Source: Nocardia sp. NBC_01327 (GTDB taxonomy: Bacteria; Actinomycetota; Actinomycetes; Mycobacteriales; Mycobacteriaceae). From it: 64,000 nucleotides of DNA. The notes under the pieces are model-generated. The model made no database searches and had not been told where the DNA came from. It was given only the letters and a program-made list of their open reading frames with translations. The stretch covers positions 3,844,001 to 3,908,000 of the forward strand of contig NZ_CP108383.1 of the NCBI RefSeq assembly GCF_035958815.1. Direction: 5' to 3'. Shown piece by piece: positions 29,099 through 37,935 of this stretch (the stretch's first letter is position 1; each line of letters starts with the position of its first letter). A program made the translations under genes and the position numbers.

Positions 29099-29160
29099 TC
29101 CTTCGCGCGGCAATCAGCGCATTCGCCGCGATCGCCGGCTCGTGCGTAGCTCGCGACCGT

Positions 29161-29248
29161 ACCGAGACCGGGCATTGCCGCTCTCGTCCATCGGTGGCCT
29201 CGGTACCGAGACCGGGCATTGCCGCTCTCGTCCATCGGTGGCCTCGGT
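29161..29248. repeat. perfect 44-bp tandem duplication
   Basis: Copy 1 is 29161-29204 and copy 2 is 29205-29248, identical at all 44 positions. The junction forms the palindrome CTCGGTACCGAG (29199-29210). It lies between the divergent sigF operon and rpe. Confidence 0.95.
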
Positions 29249-29276
29249 ATCGTCGATCGAGCGGCGGCGGTCCCGT

Positions 29277-29282
29277 TAGACT
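29277..29282 (+). promoter_or_regulatory. leaderless -10 box of rpe
   Basis: TAGACT, 7 nt, then an in-frame GTG at 29290. The bases before the later ATG (29329) are pyrimidine-rich with no ribosome binding site, which favours the GTG. Confidence 0.6.
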
Positions 29283-29289
29283 GCCGCGT

Positions 29290-29994
29290 GTGTGCACTCC
29301 TTCCTCCCCCTTCGCGCGGCCCGCGCCCATGATCGCGCCGTCCATCCTGTCCGCCGATTTCGCGCGACTCGGTGACGAGGTGAAGGCCATCGAGGGCGCC
29401 GACTGGGTGCACGTGGATGTCATGGACAACCACTTCGTCCCGAACCTGACCCTGGGTCTGCCGGTGGTGGAAAGTCTGTTGCGGGTCACCGACATTCCGC
29501 TGGACTGCCACCTCATGATCGACAATCCCGAGCGCTGGGCGCCGGGCTATGCGGAGGCGGGCGCGTACAACGTCACCTTCCATGCCGAGGCCACCGACAA
29601 TCCGATCGCCGTGGCGCGCGATATCCGCGCGGCGGGTGCGAAGGCAGGGCTGTCGGTCAAGCCCGGCACCCCGATCGAGCCGTACCTGGAGATCCTGCGC
29701 GAGTTCGACACCCTGCTGGTCATGAGTGTCGAGCCCGGCTTCGGCGGGCAGTCCTTCATTGCCGAGGTGCTCGACAAGGCGCGCACGGTGCGCCGCCTGG
29801 TCGATGCGGGTGAGCTGCGCCTGGTGGTGGAGATCGACGGCGGCATCAATATGAACACCATCGAGCAGGCCGCCGAGGCCGGTATCGATTGCTTTGTCGC
29901 CGGTTCCGCCGTGTACGGCACCGCCGACCCCGCTGCCACCGTGGAAGCCCTGCGGCAGCGGGTCATCGCGGTGGAAGCCTCAGCGGCGAAGTAG
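29290..29994 (+). CDS. rpe: ribulose-phosphate 3-epimerase
   Basis: 234 residues if started at GTG 29290; 221 from ATG 29329. TIM-barrel epimerase of the pentose phosphate pathway: APSILSADFARLGDEV, HVDVMDNHFVPNLTLG (metal His/Asp), LDCHLMIDNPERW (metal His), VEPGFGGQSFI and VEIDGGIN are all intact. The GTG start adds 13 residues, close to the short N-terminal extension of mycobacterial Rpe, and fits the leaderless promoter. Its 3' end overlaps the convergent gene by 15 bp. Confidence 0.96.
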   Translation: MCTPSSPFARPAPMIAPSILSADFARLGDEVKAIEGADWVHVDVMDNHFVPNLTLGLPVVESLLRVTDIPLDCHLMIDNPERWAPGYAEAGAYNVTFHAEATDNPIAVARDIRAAGAKAGLSVKPGTPIEPYLEILREFDTLLVMSVEPGFGGQSFIAEVLDKARTVRRLVDAGELRLVVEIDGGINMNTIEQAAEAGIDCFVAGSAVYGTADPAATVEALRQRVIAVEASAAK

Positions 29995-30426
29995 CGCCTC
30001 GACCACCGATTCCATCGGCGGCACCGAGCTGACCGTCTCCGGCGGCTGAATCCAGGTGCGGTATCCCGTCCGTTCGTCATCGGCGGACGGGAGCACGACC
30101 TGGGCGCCCGCGCAGGCGACGGTGGCGTAGGCCCGGAACAGCGCGGCGGCGACCGAGGCGCCGAGGGTGTCCGGCCGGACCGGACCGGTGATGAAGGTCC
30201 AGCGCCGTGCGCGCGGGTGGTGGACGACCGGCCCGGCCAGATCGGCCTGCGCGAGTCGCTTTTGCACTCTTTCGCCTAGATCGGCGGGCATTGTGATGGC
30301 TCCGTAACGGCTGCCTATCTCGAGTAATATGTGTCGTGACGTCGGATCGATCGATGCCGGCAGATGAAATTCGCGCCGGTACTGTACGCAGCGAACTTCG
30401 AGCGTGGTATCGAGAAGCGTGGTCAC
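29980..30426 (-). CDS. conserved nocardial-type hypothetical protein
   Basis: 148 residues from GTG 30426, which has GGGAG at 6 nt; ATG 30519 would give 179 residues but has no clear site. Recognisable stretches are AITMPADLGERVQKRL, RRWTFITGPV and VVLPSADDERTGYRTWIQPP, resembling a family of Nocardia proteins with a weak likeness to the N-terminal part of bifunctional primase/polymerases (TGP and W-P motifs). No catalytic residues can be assigned. It converges on rpe with a 15-bp overlap. Confidence 0.65.
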   Translation of the reverse strand: MTTLLDTTLEVRCVQYRREFHLPASIDPTSRHILLEIGSRYGAITMPADLGERVQKRLAQADLAGPVVHHPRARRWTFITGPVRPDTLGASVAAALFRAYATVACAGAQVVLPSADDERTGYRTWIQPPETVSSVPPMESVVEALLRR

Positions 30427-30876
30427 GCTGCACTCCCAATTGTGTTGTAGTCCACCTGGATCCGACCCGCGAGGGACGGACTGCTCGCGGAGAAGTTGAA
30501 CGGTAGGAATCAGCTGCATAACAATATTGCGTCCATTTCCGCCGATGCGCAAGATTCTGGTGTGAGCGAGTCGTGAATTGGGTAGGGCGGATTGATTGCG
30601 CCCCGGTGGACAATTCGCAGAACTGGGAAATTCCGAATTTTCAATTGGATATCCTGCCCAATTCGGCGAATTCGCCCACTCCAGGTCGGCTTCTACCCTC
30701 CCGCGGCGTCCAGCGGTACCGAACCCACCAGTGAAGTAGGCCGCATGTCGTCTACGACCCGGCGTCGTTAGGCTGGTGGTGGACCCGCGCCCATCGGGAA
30801 TACCGCCGGTGGTCCGGGCTGTTGGCGCAAGCGGAGGGCCCGGTACGTGGCCCTAGGTGACAGGGAGAGGCAGGGC
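30427..30876. other. 450-bp intergenic region before riboflavin synthase
   Basis: Divergent from the hypothetical gene at 30426. The left ~250 bp are noticeably AT-richer (AATTCGG/GAATTC-like stretches) with no gene. TAGGCT at 30769-30774 is a possible -10 box, giving a ~95-nt leader. That leader can fold (GGACC 30781-30785 with GGTCC 30809-30813, and CCGGGC with GCCCGG further on). It lacks the conserved FMN riboswitch core. Confidence 0.5.
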
Positions 30877-31503
30877 ATGTTCACAGGCATCGTCGAGGAG
30901 CTGGGCGAGATCGTCGCCACAGAGCAACTGGCCGATGCGGCCCGCCTCACCATTCGCGGCCCGCTGGTGACCTCCGATGCCGGACACGGTGATTCGATCG
31001 CGGTCAACGGCGTCTGCCTGACCGTGGTGGACCAGCAGGTCGCCGGCGACGTCTTCACCGTGGATGTCATGGCCGAGACGCTCGACCGCTCCAGCATCGG
31101 CGGCCTCGCGGTCGGTTCCAGGGTGAATCTGGAACGCGCCGCCGCCGTCAGCAGCCGCCTCGGCGGTCATATCGTGCAGGGCCATGTGGACGGCACCGGC
31201 ACCGTGCTCTCGCGCACCCCCTCGGAGAACTGGGAGGTGGTGCGAATCTCGCTGCCCGACAGCATCGCCCGCTACGTCGTCGAGAAGGGCTCCATCACCG
31301 TCGACGGCATTTCGCTGACCGTCTCCGGTCTCGGCCTCGCCGCTGAGGCGGCGGCCGACGGCAGCAAGGACTGGTTCGAGGTATCGCTGATCCCCACCAC
31401 GCGTGCGCTCACCACGCTCGGGTCCGCGCCCGCCGGTACGACCGTGAACCTGGAGGTGGATGTGATCGCCAAGTACGTCGAGCGACTCGTCCAGCGCGGA
31501 TGA
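30877..31503 (+). CDS. ribE: riboflavin synthase alpha chain
   Basis: 208 residues, called ribC in some actinobacterial genomes. It dismutates two 6,7-dimethyl-8-ribityllumazines to riboflavin. The duplicated lumazine-binding barrels are visible: MFTGIVEELGEI with VNGVCLTV, then GGHIVQGHVDGTG with VDGISLTV. ATG 30877 follows GGGAGAGG. A frame extension to 30847 is not needed. No ribD homologue lies upstream here, unlike the usual rib cluster. Confidence 0.96.
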   Translation: MFTGIVEELGEIVATEQLADAARLTIRGPLVTSDAGHGDSIAVNGVCLTVVDQQVAGDVFTVDVMAETLDRSSIGGLAVGSRVNLERAAAVSSRLGGHIVQGHVDGTGTVLSRTPSENWEVVRISLPDSIARYVVEKGSITVDGISLTVSGLGLAAEAAADGSKDWFEVSLIPTTRALTTLGSAPAGTTVNLEVDVIAKYVERLVQRG

Positions 31504-31600
31504 CTACAGCGCTGATGACCACAGTGACGCCGGAGGCGTCGCAAATTGGACGCTGGCTTACTGTAGGTAGGCACCTAATTCGAGATGGAGCACAACAGAC

Positions 31601-32860
31601 GTGACCAGGTTCGACACCATCGAGCGCGCAGTCGCCGACATCGCAGCCGGTAAGGCCGTTGTCGTCGTCGACGACGAGAGCCGGGAGAACGAGGGCGACC
31701 TCATCTTCGCAGCGGAGAAGGCGACACCCGAGCTGGTGGCCTTCATGATCCGCTACACCTCCGGCTACATCTGTGTGCCGCTCACCGGCGAGGACTGCGA
31801 CCGCCTGGGCCTGCCGCCGATGTACGCGGTCAATCAGGACAAGCACGGCACCGCCTACACCGTCTCCGTGGATGCCCGCGAGAACATCTCCACCGGTATC
31901 TCGGCCGCCGATCGCGCCACCACTATGCGGGTGCTCGCCGATCGCGCCTCCAAGTCCGATGATCTGACCCGTCCGGGGCATGTGGTCCCGTTGCGCGCCA
32001 AGGACGGTGGCGTGCTGCGCCGCGCCGGGCACACCGAGGCCGCCGTGGATCTGGCGCGCATGGCCGGGCTCAGCCCCGCCGGCGTCATCTGCGAGATCGT
32101 CAGCCAGAAGAACGAAGGCGATATGGCGCGCACCGAGGAGCTGCGCGTCTTCGCCGACGAACACGATCTGGCGCTCATCTGCATCGCCGACATGATCTCC
32201 TGGCGGCGTAAGAACGAAAAGCATGTCCGCCGCGTCGCCGAGGCCCGCATCCCCACCGAGTTCGGTGACTTCAAGGCCATCGGCTACGAGAGCGAATACG
32301 ACGATTCCGAGCATGTCGCGCTGGTCCTGGGCGATATCGTCGGCGCCGACGGCAAGGGTGAGGACGTGCTGGTGCGCGTGCACTCCGAATGCCTGACCGG
32401 TGATGTGTTCGGCTCGCTGCGCTGCGATTGCGGTCCGCAGCTGAATGCCGCGCTGAAGCTGGTCTCCGATGAGGGCCGCGGCGTGGTGCTGTACATGCGC
32501 GGGCACGAGGGCCGCGGCATCGGCCTCATGCACAAGCTGCAGGCCTACCAGGTGCAGGACGAGCAGCAGCTCGACACCTACGACGCCAATATCGCCATCG
32601 GCCAGCCCGCCGATGCGCGCGACTACGGCACCGGCGCACAGATTCTGGTGGATCTGGGCATCACCTCCATGCGGCTGCTGACCAATAATCCGGATAAGCG
32701 CGCGGGCATCGAGGGCTACGGTCTGAGCATTACCGAGCGGGTGCAGATGCCGGTTCGCGCCAATTCGCACAACCTGCACTACCTGCGCACCAAGCGGGAT
32801 CGTATGGGTCACGATCTGGTCGGCCTGGACGATCTGGATCTCGGCGAAACCGCGAACTGA
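31601..32860 (+). CDS. ribBA: bifunctional DHBP synthase / GTP cyclohydrolase II
   Basis: 419 residues. The N-terminal half makes 3,4-dihydroxy-2-butanone 4-phosphate (DDESRENEGDLIFAAE metal/substrate loop, RPGHVVPLRA, HTEAAVDL). The C-terminal half opens GTP (HSECLTGDVFGSLRCDCGPQL with the three zinc Cys, and RGHEGRGIGL). Both active sites look complete. GTG 31601 has GGAG at 10 nt. It comes 97 bp after ribE with a TACTGT box (31559-31564) between them, so it may have its own promoter. Confidence 0.96.
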   Translation: MTRFDTIERAVADIAAGKAVVVVDDESRENEGDLIFAAEKATPELVAFMIRYTSGYICVPLTGEDCDRLGLPPMYAVNQDKHGTAYTVSVDARENISTGISAADRATTMRVLADRASKSDDLTRPGHVVPLRAKDGGVLRRAGHTEAAVDLARMAGLSPAGVICEIVSQKNEGDMARTEELRVFADEHDLALICIADMISWRRKNEKHVRRVAEARIPTEFGDFKAIGYESEYDDSEHVALVLGDIVGADGKGEDVLVRVHSECLTGDVFGSLRCDCGPQLNAALKLVSDEGRGVVLYMRGHEGRGIGLMHKLQAYQVQDEQQLDTYDANIAIGQPADARDYGTGAQILVDLGITSMRLLTNNPDKRAGIEGYGLSITERVQMPVRANSHNLHYLRTKRDRMGHDLVGLDDLDLGETAN

Positions 32861-32887
32861 ACCGATGATCGAGAAGGGCGGAAACCG

Positions 32888-33367
32888 ATGAGCGGCACGG
32901 GCGTACCCACGTTCGAGCTCGCCGATGCCAAGGACCTCAAACTTGGCATTGTCGCGTCGCGCTGGCACACCACCATCTGCGACGCCCTGGTGGCGAACGC
33001 GGAGAAGACGGCGCGTGAGGCCGGGGTCGGCGATATCACCGTGGTCCGCGTGGCGGGCGCCATGGAGCTGCCGGTGGTGGCGCAGGCGCTGGCCCGCACG
33101 CATGATGCGGTGGTCGCGCTGGGCGTCGTGATCCGTGGTGGCACACCGCATTTCGAGTACGTATGCGATTCGGTCACCGCCGGTCTCACCCGGGTGTCGC
33201 TGGATGAGGGCACCCCGGTCACCAATGGCGTGCTCACCGTCAATACCGAGCAGGAGGCCCTCGACCGCGCGGGTCTGCCCGGTTCGGTGGAGAACAAGGG
33301 GGAGCAGGCCTCGGCCGCTGCCCTGGATGCCGCGCTGACCCTGCGCGACCTGCGTCAGACCGTCTAG
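32888..33367 (+). CDS. ribH: 6,7-dimethyl-8-ribityllumazine synthase
   Basis: 159 residues; condenses the RibB and RibD/A products to lumazine and usually forms pentamers or capsids. Motifs: GIVASRWHTTICDALV, VAGAMELPVVAQ and GVVIRGGTPHFEYVCDSV with the catalytic His. It follows ribBA by 27 bp and precedes a PH-like gene by 2 bp, the same rib-PH linkage seen in mycobacteria. Confidence 0.97.
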   Translation: MSGTGVPTFELADAKDLKLGIVASRWHTTICDALVANAEKTAREAGVGDITVVRVAGAMELPVVAQALARTHDAVVALGVVIRGGTPHFEYVCDSVTAGLTRVSLDEGTPVTNGVLTVNTEQEALDRAGLPGSVENKGEQASAAALDAALTLRDLRQTV

Positions 33368-33369
33368 TC

Positions 33370-34002
33370 ATGCCTGTCGTCCGGATCTGGAAACGGGATG
33401 GCGGGGCGGAGGAACCGCGCCGCACGCCCGATACGTCCGCGGCGTCCGCCCAATCGAAGGCCGGTGAATCCGAAGTGTCTGGCGCCGAAGTGTCCGGGGT
33501 GCAATCGAAGTCGACTCCCGAAGGCGAGGAGACCGACGGCCCCGCGCCATCCGGTGCGCAGTGGGATCTCGAGGTGCGGCCGCAGCACGCGATCATGACC
33601 TCCCGGATCATCGCGGCGGTGCTGTTTCTGGCGTTCGCCGTGGGCGGCATCTTCATGCGGACGGGTTCGACCGGTGTGAATTTCCGGCTGGCCGATCAGC
33701 TGGCGCTCATCCTGTTCGGCCTGCTGCTGGCGGGTTCGGTGCTGATGCTCACCCGGCCCCGGGTGCGCGTCGGCAAACAGGGTGTCGTCGTCCGGAACAT
33801 CCTCGGCGACAATGAGTTCGGCTGGCAGGATATTCGCGGCATTTCATTCGCGGACAAGAAGTCCTGGGCGCGACTGGAATTGGTGCACGATGAATACGTG
33901 CCCATGATGGCCATCCGCACCAACGACAAGTTGCGTGCGGCCGCCGCCATGGATCGCTTTCGCGAGCTGGGCGCCAAATACACCGCGGGCAATCCCGCCT
34001 GA
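33370..34002 (+). CDS. PH-like domain membrane protein of the rib operon
   Basis: 210 residues. A Ser/Glu-rich N-terminal ~65 residues is followed by two hydrophobic segments (IIAAVLFLAFAVGGIFM and LALILFGLLLAGSVLML) and a PH-like beta domain (VRVGKQGVVVRNILGDNEFGWQDIRGISF). It resembles mycobacterial low-molecular-weight antigen CFP-6, also encoded after ribH. The start is 2 bp after the ribH stop. The function is unknown. Confidence 0.85.
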   Translation: MPVVRIWKRDGGAEEPRRTPDTSAASAQSKAGESEVSGAEVSGVQSKSTPEGEETDGPAPSGAQWDLEVRPQHAIMTSRIIAAVLFLAFAVGGIFMRTGSTGVNFRLADQLALILFGLLLAGSVLMLTRPRVRVGKQGVVVRNILGDNEFGWQDIRGISFADKKSWARLELVHDEYVPMMAIRTNDKLRAAAAMDRFRELGAKYTAGNPA

Positions 34003-34034
34003 AGTACCGGCATCACACTGCCGCTGACAAACTC

Positions 34035-34065
34035 GCTGCCCATCACCTGAGAGGTGATGGGCAGC
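34035..34065. terminator. bidirectional terminator after the rib operon
   Basis: Perfect 14-bp arms (34035-34048 and 34052-34065) with a 3-nt loop, followed by AGTGCTTT. It lies between the convergent PH-like and gamma-glutamyltransferase genes. Confidence 0.85.
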
Positions 34066-34098
34066 AGTGCTTTCCGGCTTCGGTGTGAATTTCCCGCT

Positions 34099-36063
34099 CT
34101 AGTGCGTATCCCCGAGGACAATGCCCTCGCGGCGCGGATCCGCGCCGCCGGTCCAGCCGTTTCCGTCCCGGACCAGTGCGGACAGGCCGCTGGATTGCGG
34201 GTCCACCGAAACCTGATGACCCAGCTGGCGTAATCGCTGTACGAGCGGGTCGTGATCGCCGTGATCGCCGGCATCGATCGCCGGATGCTCACCGCCCACG
34301 CCCGTCACCGGGGAGTTGGCCGCCCCGAAGTCCACCATCGACACCGCCTGTTGCGGATCCAGACCCCAATCCAGCAGGGCCACCAGTGTTTTCACCACGA
34401 ACTGGATGATGACCCCGCCGCCGGGCGAGCCGGTGACATAGGTGAGCGGCCCGCGCGAACCGTCGGCGGCGCGATCGAAGACCAGCGTCGGGGCCATCGA
34501 ACTGCGCGGCCGCTTGCCCGGATCGATGCGATTGGCAACGGGCACACCGGCTTTGTCCAGCGGTTCCGCCGAGAAGTCGGTCAGCTGATTGTTCAGCACA
34601 ATGCCGTCCACCATATGGAAGGCGCCGAACGCGGATTCCACCGTGGTGGTCATGGATGCGGCATTGCCGTACTTGTCAATGATCGAGATATGGCTGGTGC
34701 CGTGCTCGGGTTGCTGCGGACCGCTGCCGAGCGGCACCGGTCCGAAGTCACCGGGCTGTGCGGTGCCCATGCTGTGGTTCGGGTCGATGAGGCTCGCGCG
34801 CTGCTTCAGGTAGTCCGGATTCAGCAGCGCCTGCGGCGAATTGCCCGGCAGCGGAATGAAATCCGAGTCGGCGACGTACTTGTCGCGATCGGCATAGGCC
34901 AGACGCTCGGCCTCGGAGATGAGATGCACGGCCGCGGCCGTCGGCTTGCCGCCATTGCGGGCTGTATCGCTATCGCCGGTGGCATCGGTCGGCTTCATGG
35001 CGGACAGGTCGAAGTTCGACAGGATGCCCAGGGTGGCCTCGACGGCCAGACCGCCCGAGGACGGATTCGGCATACCGCAGATCTCGTGCGTGCGATACGG
35101 CGAGCACACCACCGTGCGCTTCTTCGCCTGGTACGCAGCAAGATCCGCGAGTGAGGTCAGTCCCGGCGTGCGCCCGCCCGAGCTGGTGGCGATGGCGTCG
35201 ACGATATCGGCGGCCACCGCTCCCTTGTAGAAGGCGTCGGGGCCGTCGGTGGCTATCGCCGAGAGGACCTTGCCGATGGCCGGGTTGGTCAGTGTGGTCC
35301 CGGCGGGCTTGGCGGTCCCGTCGGCCCGCAGGAAGTAATGGCGCGAGTTCTCGTCCCGTGCGAGATCGGCAGCGGAGTCGGCGATTTGACTCGCCATGCG
35401 CGGCCCGATCACGAACCCCTGATCGGCCATGGAAATGGCCGGGGCGAACAGGTCGCGCCAAGGTTGCCTGCCATGGTCGTTGTGTTCGAGTTCGAGCAGC
35501 CGCAGGACGCCCGGAGTGCCGATGGACCGTCCGCTGGCCCGCGCGGTGGGTTGCGGTGTGGTGCGGTCGGTATCGCTGATCCAGCGCAGATAGTCCTGCG
35601 TGGCGGCCTGCGGCGCGGTTTCGCGGCCGTCATAGGCGTCGATCTGCTTGGTCGTCGCGTCGTAGTAGAGCAGGAACGCGCCGCCGCCGATTCCGGTGGC
35701 CTGCGGCTCCACCAGACCGAGCACGGTCTGCGCCACGATGAGCGCGTCCGCGGCCGTCCCGCCGTCGCGCAATACCGCGCAAGCCGCCTCGGTCGCCACG
35801 GGATTGGCGGTGGAGACGGCGAAGGTATTGGTGTGCACCGGTTTCATCCCGGTGCGATAGCCCGTCGCGATCTCGGGGTTCAGACTCAGATTTGTGCTGG
35901 TGGGGCCGCTGCCCGTGGCCGCGCTGAGCGGCGTGCCGTTGGGCGAGCTGGTACAGGCCGCCTGCGGTGCGCCCGAATCGGACGAGCAGGCGGTGGCCAG
36001 GCCGAGCAGCAGTAGCAGGGCGGCGCCGGCGCCGCTCCAGGTATGCCTTCGCATGCGCCTCAT
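34099..36063 (-). CDS. ggt: gamma-glutamyltransferase, predicted lipoprotein
   Basis: 654 residues. Signal peptide with lipobox LATAC (Cys26) indicates a lipid-anchored exported enzyme. The Ntn-hydrolase fold matures by cleavage before a Thr: the nucleophile is Thr456 in HGTSHISIIDKYGNA. FSAEP and SSMAPTLVFD plus GSPGGGVI complete the substrate pocket. It would transfer or hydrolyse gamma-glutamyl groups of glutathione-like compounds outside the membrane. The first ATG has TAAGGT 6 nt upstream, so it is probably leaderless. Confidence 0.93.
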   Translation of the reverse strand: MRRMRRHTWSGAGAALLLLLGLATACSSDSGAPQAACTSSPNGTPLSAATGSGPTSTNLSLNPEIATGYRTGMKPVHTNTFAVSTANPVATEAACAVLRDGGTAADALIVAQTVLGLVEPQATGIGGGAFLLYYDATTKQIDAYDGRETAPQAATQDYLRWISDTDRTTPQPTARASGRSIGTPGVLRLLELEHNDHGRQPWRDLFAPAISMADQGFVIGPRMASQIADSAADLARDENSRHYFLRADGTAKPAGTTLTNPAIGKVLSAIATDGPDAFYKGAVAADIVDAIATSSGGRTPGLTSLADLAAYQAKKRTVVCSPYRTHEICGMPNPSSGGLAVEATLGILSNFDLSAMKPTDATGDSDTARNGGKPTAAAVHLISEAERLAYADRDKYVADSDFIPLPGNSPQALLNPDYLKQRASLIDPNHSMGTAQPGDFGPVPLGSGPQQPEHGTSHISIIDKYGNAASMTTTVESAFGAFHMVDGIVLNNQLTDFSAEPLDKAGVPVANRIDPGKRPRSSMAPTLVFDRAADGSRGPLTYVTGSPGGGVIIQFVVKTLVALLDWGLDPQQAVSMVDFGAANSPVTGVGGEHPAIDAGDHGDHDPLVQRLRQLGHQVSVDPQSSGLSALVRDGNGWTGGADPRREGIVLGDTH

Positions 36064-36069
36064 GAAGGG

Positions 36070-36075
36070 ACCTTA
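36070..36075 (-). promoter_or_regulatory. leaderless -10 box of ggt
   Basis: Minus-strand TAAGGT (36075 to 36070), 6 nt, then ATG 36063. Confidence 0.5.
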
Positions 36076-36237
36076 ACGCCGGGGCTCGGTGCGAACCGGG
36101 GTTTGAACCCCCCACACTGGGAATGCTCTGTCGGGTGAACAGGTACATTCCCAGCTCGGAGCGGCGATGCGGCTCGCAGCTGATCGCAAGGTACTCTCGG
36201 ACGGCCCAATACACGATTGCGGAGGGTTAACCGGCGT

Positions 36238-37707
36238 ATGACCGAGATCCGGACACAGGCCACAAACCTCACTGCCGAGGACAGCGGCTATCACAAGGCC
36301 CTCAAGCCACGGCAGTTGCAGATGATCGCCATCGGTGGCGCCATCGGAACCGGACTTTTCCTCGGTGCGGGCGGACGCCTGCACACCGCGGGACCGACGC
36401 TGTTCCTGGTCTATCTGATCTGTGGCGTCTTCGTCTTCTTCATTCTGCGGGCACTGGGGGAGCTGGTTCTGCATCGCCCGTCCTCGGGCTCGTTCGTCTC
36501 CTATGCACGCGAGTTCTTCGGGGAGAAGGCAGCTTTCGTCGCGGGGTGGATGTACTTCCTGAACTGGTCCATGACCGGCATTGTCGATACCACCGCTGTC
36601 GCAACGTATCTGCACTACTGGGGACCGTTCCAGCCTGTCGCGCAATGGATTCTGGCCCTGGGCGCGCTGATCATCGTGCTGGGCATCAACCTGGCGTCGG
36701 TGAAGTGGTTCGGCGAGATGGAATTCTGGGCCGCCATGATCAAGGTGCTCGCGCTGGTCACCTTCCTGGTGGTGGGCACCGTCTTCCTGGCCGGCCGCTT
36801 CCAGGTCGAGGGCCACAGCACCGGATTGCGCATGGTGAGCGATGCCGGCGGGTGGTTCCCCACCGGCATCCTGCCGCTGATCACGGTCACCTCGGGCGTG
36901 GTGTTCGCCTATGCCGCAGTCGAAATGGTCGGCATCGCCGCGGGTGAGACCGAGAACCCCGAGAAGATCATGCCGCGCGCCATCAATTCGGTGATCGTGC
37001 GTATCGCGCTGTTCTACTGCGGTTCGGTGATCCTGCTGGCGCTGCTGCTGCCCTACACCGCGTACAAGTCGGGGGAGAGCCCGTTCGTCACCTTCTTCGG
37101 CAAACTCGGTGTCGCGCACATGGGTTCGATCATGAACTTCGTGGTGCTCACCGCGGCGCTCTCGAGTCTGAACGCCGGTCTCTACTCGACCGGGCGCATT
37201 CTGCGCTCGATGGCGATGAACGGCAGTGCGCCCAAGTTCACCGCGCGCATGTCCGGCGCCGGTGTGCCCTACGGCGGCATCCTGCTCACCAGCGCCATCG
37301 CGCTGTGCGGTGTGGGGCTCAATTACGTTGTCCCCGACGAGGCTTTCGAGATCGTGCTGAATGTGGCCTCGCTGGGCATTCTGGCCTCGTGGGCCACCAT
37401 TGTGGCCTGCCAGTTGAAGCTGTGGTGGTGGTGGAAGCAGGGCACCGCGGAGCGTCCGGCGTTCCGCATGTTCGGCGCCCCCTATACGGGCATCGCGACC
37501 CTGGTGTTCCTTTTCGCCGTGCTGGTGCTCATGGCCTTCGATCATCCGGTCGGCACCTGGACCGTGGGCAGCCTCGTACTCCTCGTGCCCGCCTTGATGA
37601 TCGGGTGGAAGTTCGCCAAACCGCGGGTGCTGGCCATTGCCGAGGAGCGGGCCGGCTACACCGGCGAGTTCCCGGTGCTGCCGCCGATTCCGATGGACGA
37701 CAAGTAG
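36238..37707 (+). CDS. amino-acid permease (APC superfamily, AnsP/AAT type)
   Basis: 489 residues with about 12 transmembrane segments. The AAT-family consensus is clear: KALKPRQLQMIAIGGAIGTGLFLGAG in TM1, GELVLHRPSSGSFVSYAREFFG, and EMVGIAAGETENPEKIMPRAIN. Closest in style to asparagine/arginine permeases, but substrate specificity cannot be read. ATG 36238 has GGAGGG at 11 nt. It is divergent from ggt, so the pair may handle amino acids released outside the cell. Confidence 0.92.
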   Translation: MTEIRTQATNLTAEDSGYHKALKPRQLQMIAIGGAIGTGLFLGAGGRLHTAGPTLFLVYLICGVFVFFILRALGELVLHRPSSGSFVSYAREFFGEKAAFVAGWMYFLNWSMTGIVDTTAVATYLHYWGPFQPVAQWILALGALIIVLGINLASVKWFGEMEFWAAMIKVLALVTFLVVGTVFLAGRFQVEGHSTGLRMVSDAGGWFPTGILPLITVTSGVVFAYAAVEMVGIAAGETENPEKIMPRAINSVIVRIALFYCGSVILLALLLPYTAYKSGESPFVTFFGKLGVAHMGSIMNFVVLTAALSSLNAGLYSTGRILRSMAMNGSAPKFTARMSGAGVPYGGILLTSAIALCGVGLNYVVPDEAFEIVLNVASLGILASWATIVACQLKLWWWWKQGTAERPAFRMFGAPYTGIATLVFLFAVLVLMAFDHPVGTWTVGSLVLLVPALMIGWKFAKPRVLAIAEERAGYTGEFPVLPPIPMDDK

Positions 37708-37759
37708 TTTCCGGCTTTCGGCGGTAAACTGAGATTTACTGATTCACCTGCACCGACAG

Positions 37760-37788
37760 CGGCCGCACACGGAAATCGTGTGCGGCCG
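37760..37788 (+). terminator. hairpin terminator after the permease gene
   Basis: Perfect 12-bp arms CGGCCGCACACG (37760-37771) and CGTGTGCGGCCG (37777-37788), loop GAAAT, followed by TTATG. Confidence 0.8.
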
Positions 37789-37935
37789 TTATGTGTTCGA
37801 GATCACTGTTTGCGCTGCGTGCTATGCGCTGTGGCCATGGTCATAACTTCGCGAACTCGATTGTCCAGCACCGAAACATTTGGTTAGCGTCTGGTTCTGT
37901 GCGTTCGCAGGGGGCGCACAACCAGGGGTTACTCG

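Noticed and set aside
29099..29290. SigF-dependent autoregulatory promoter before the anti-sigma gene
   Set aside because: I looked for GTTT plus GGGTAT-like boxes on the minus strand and found no acceptable pair.
30720..30876. FMN (RFN) riboswitch before ribE
   Set aside because: Short pieces such as CCGCCGGTGG resemble part of it, but the conserved core and its order are missing.
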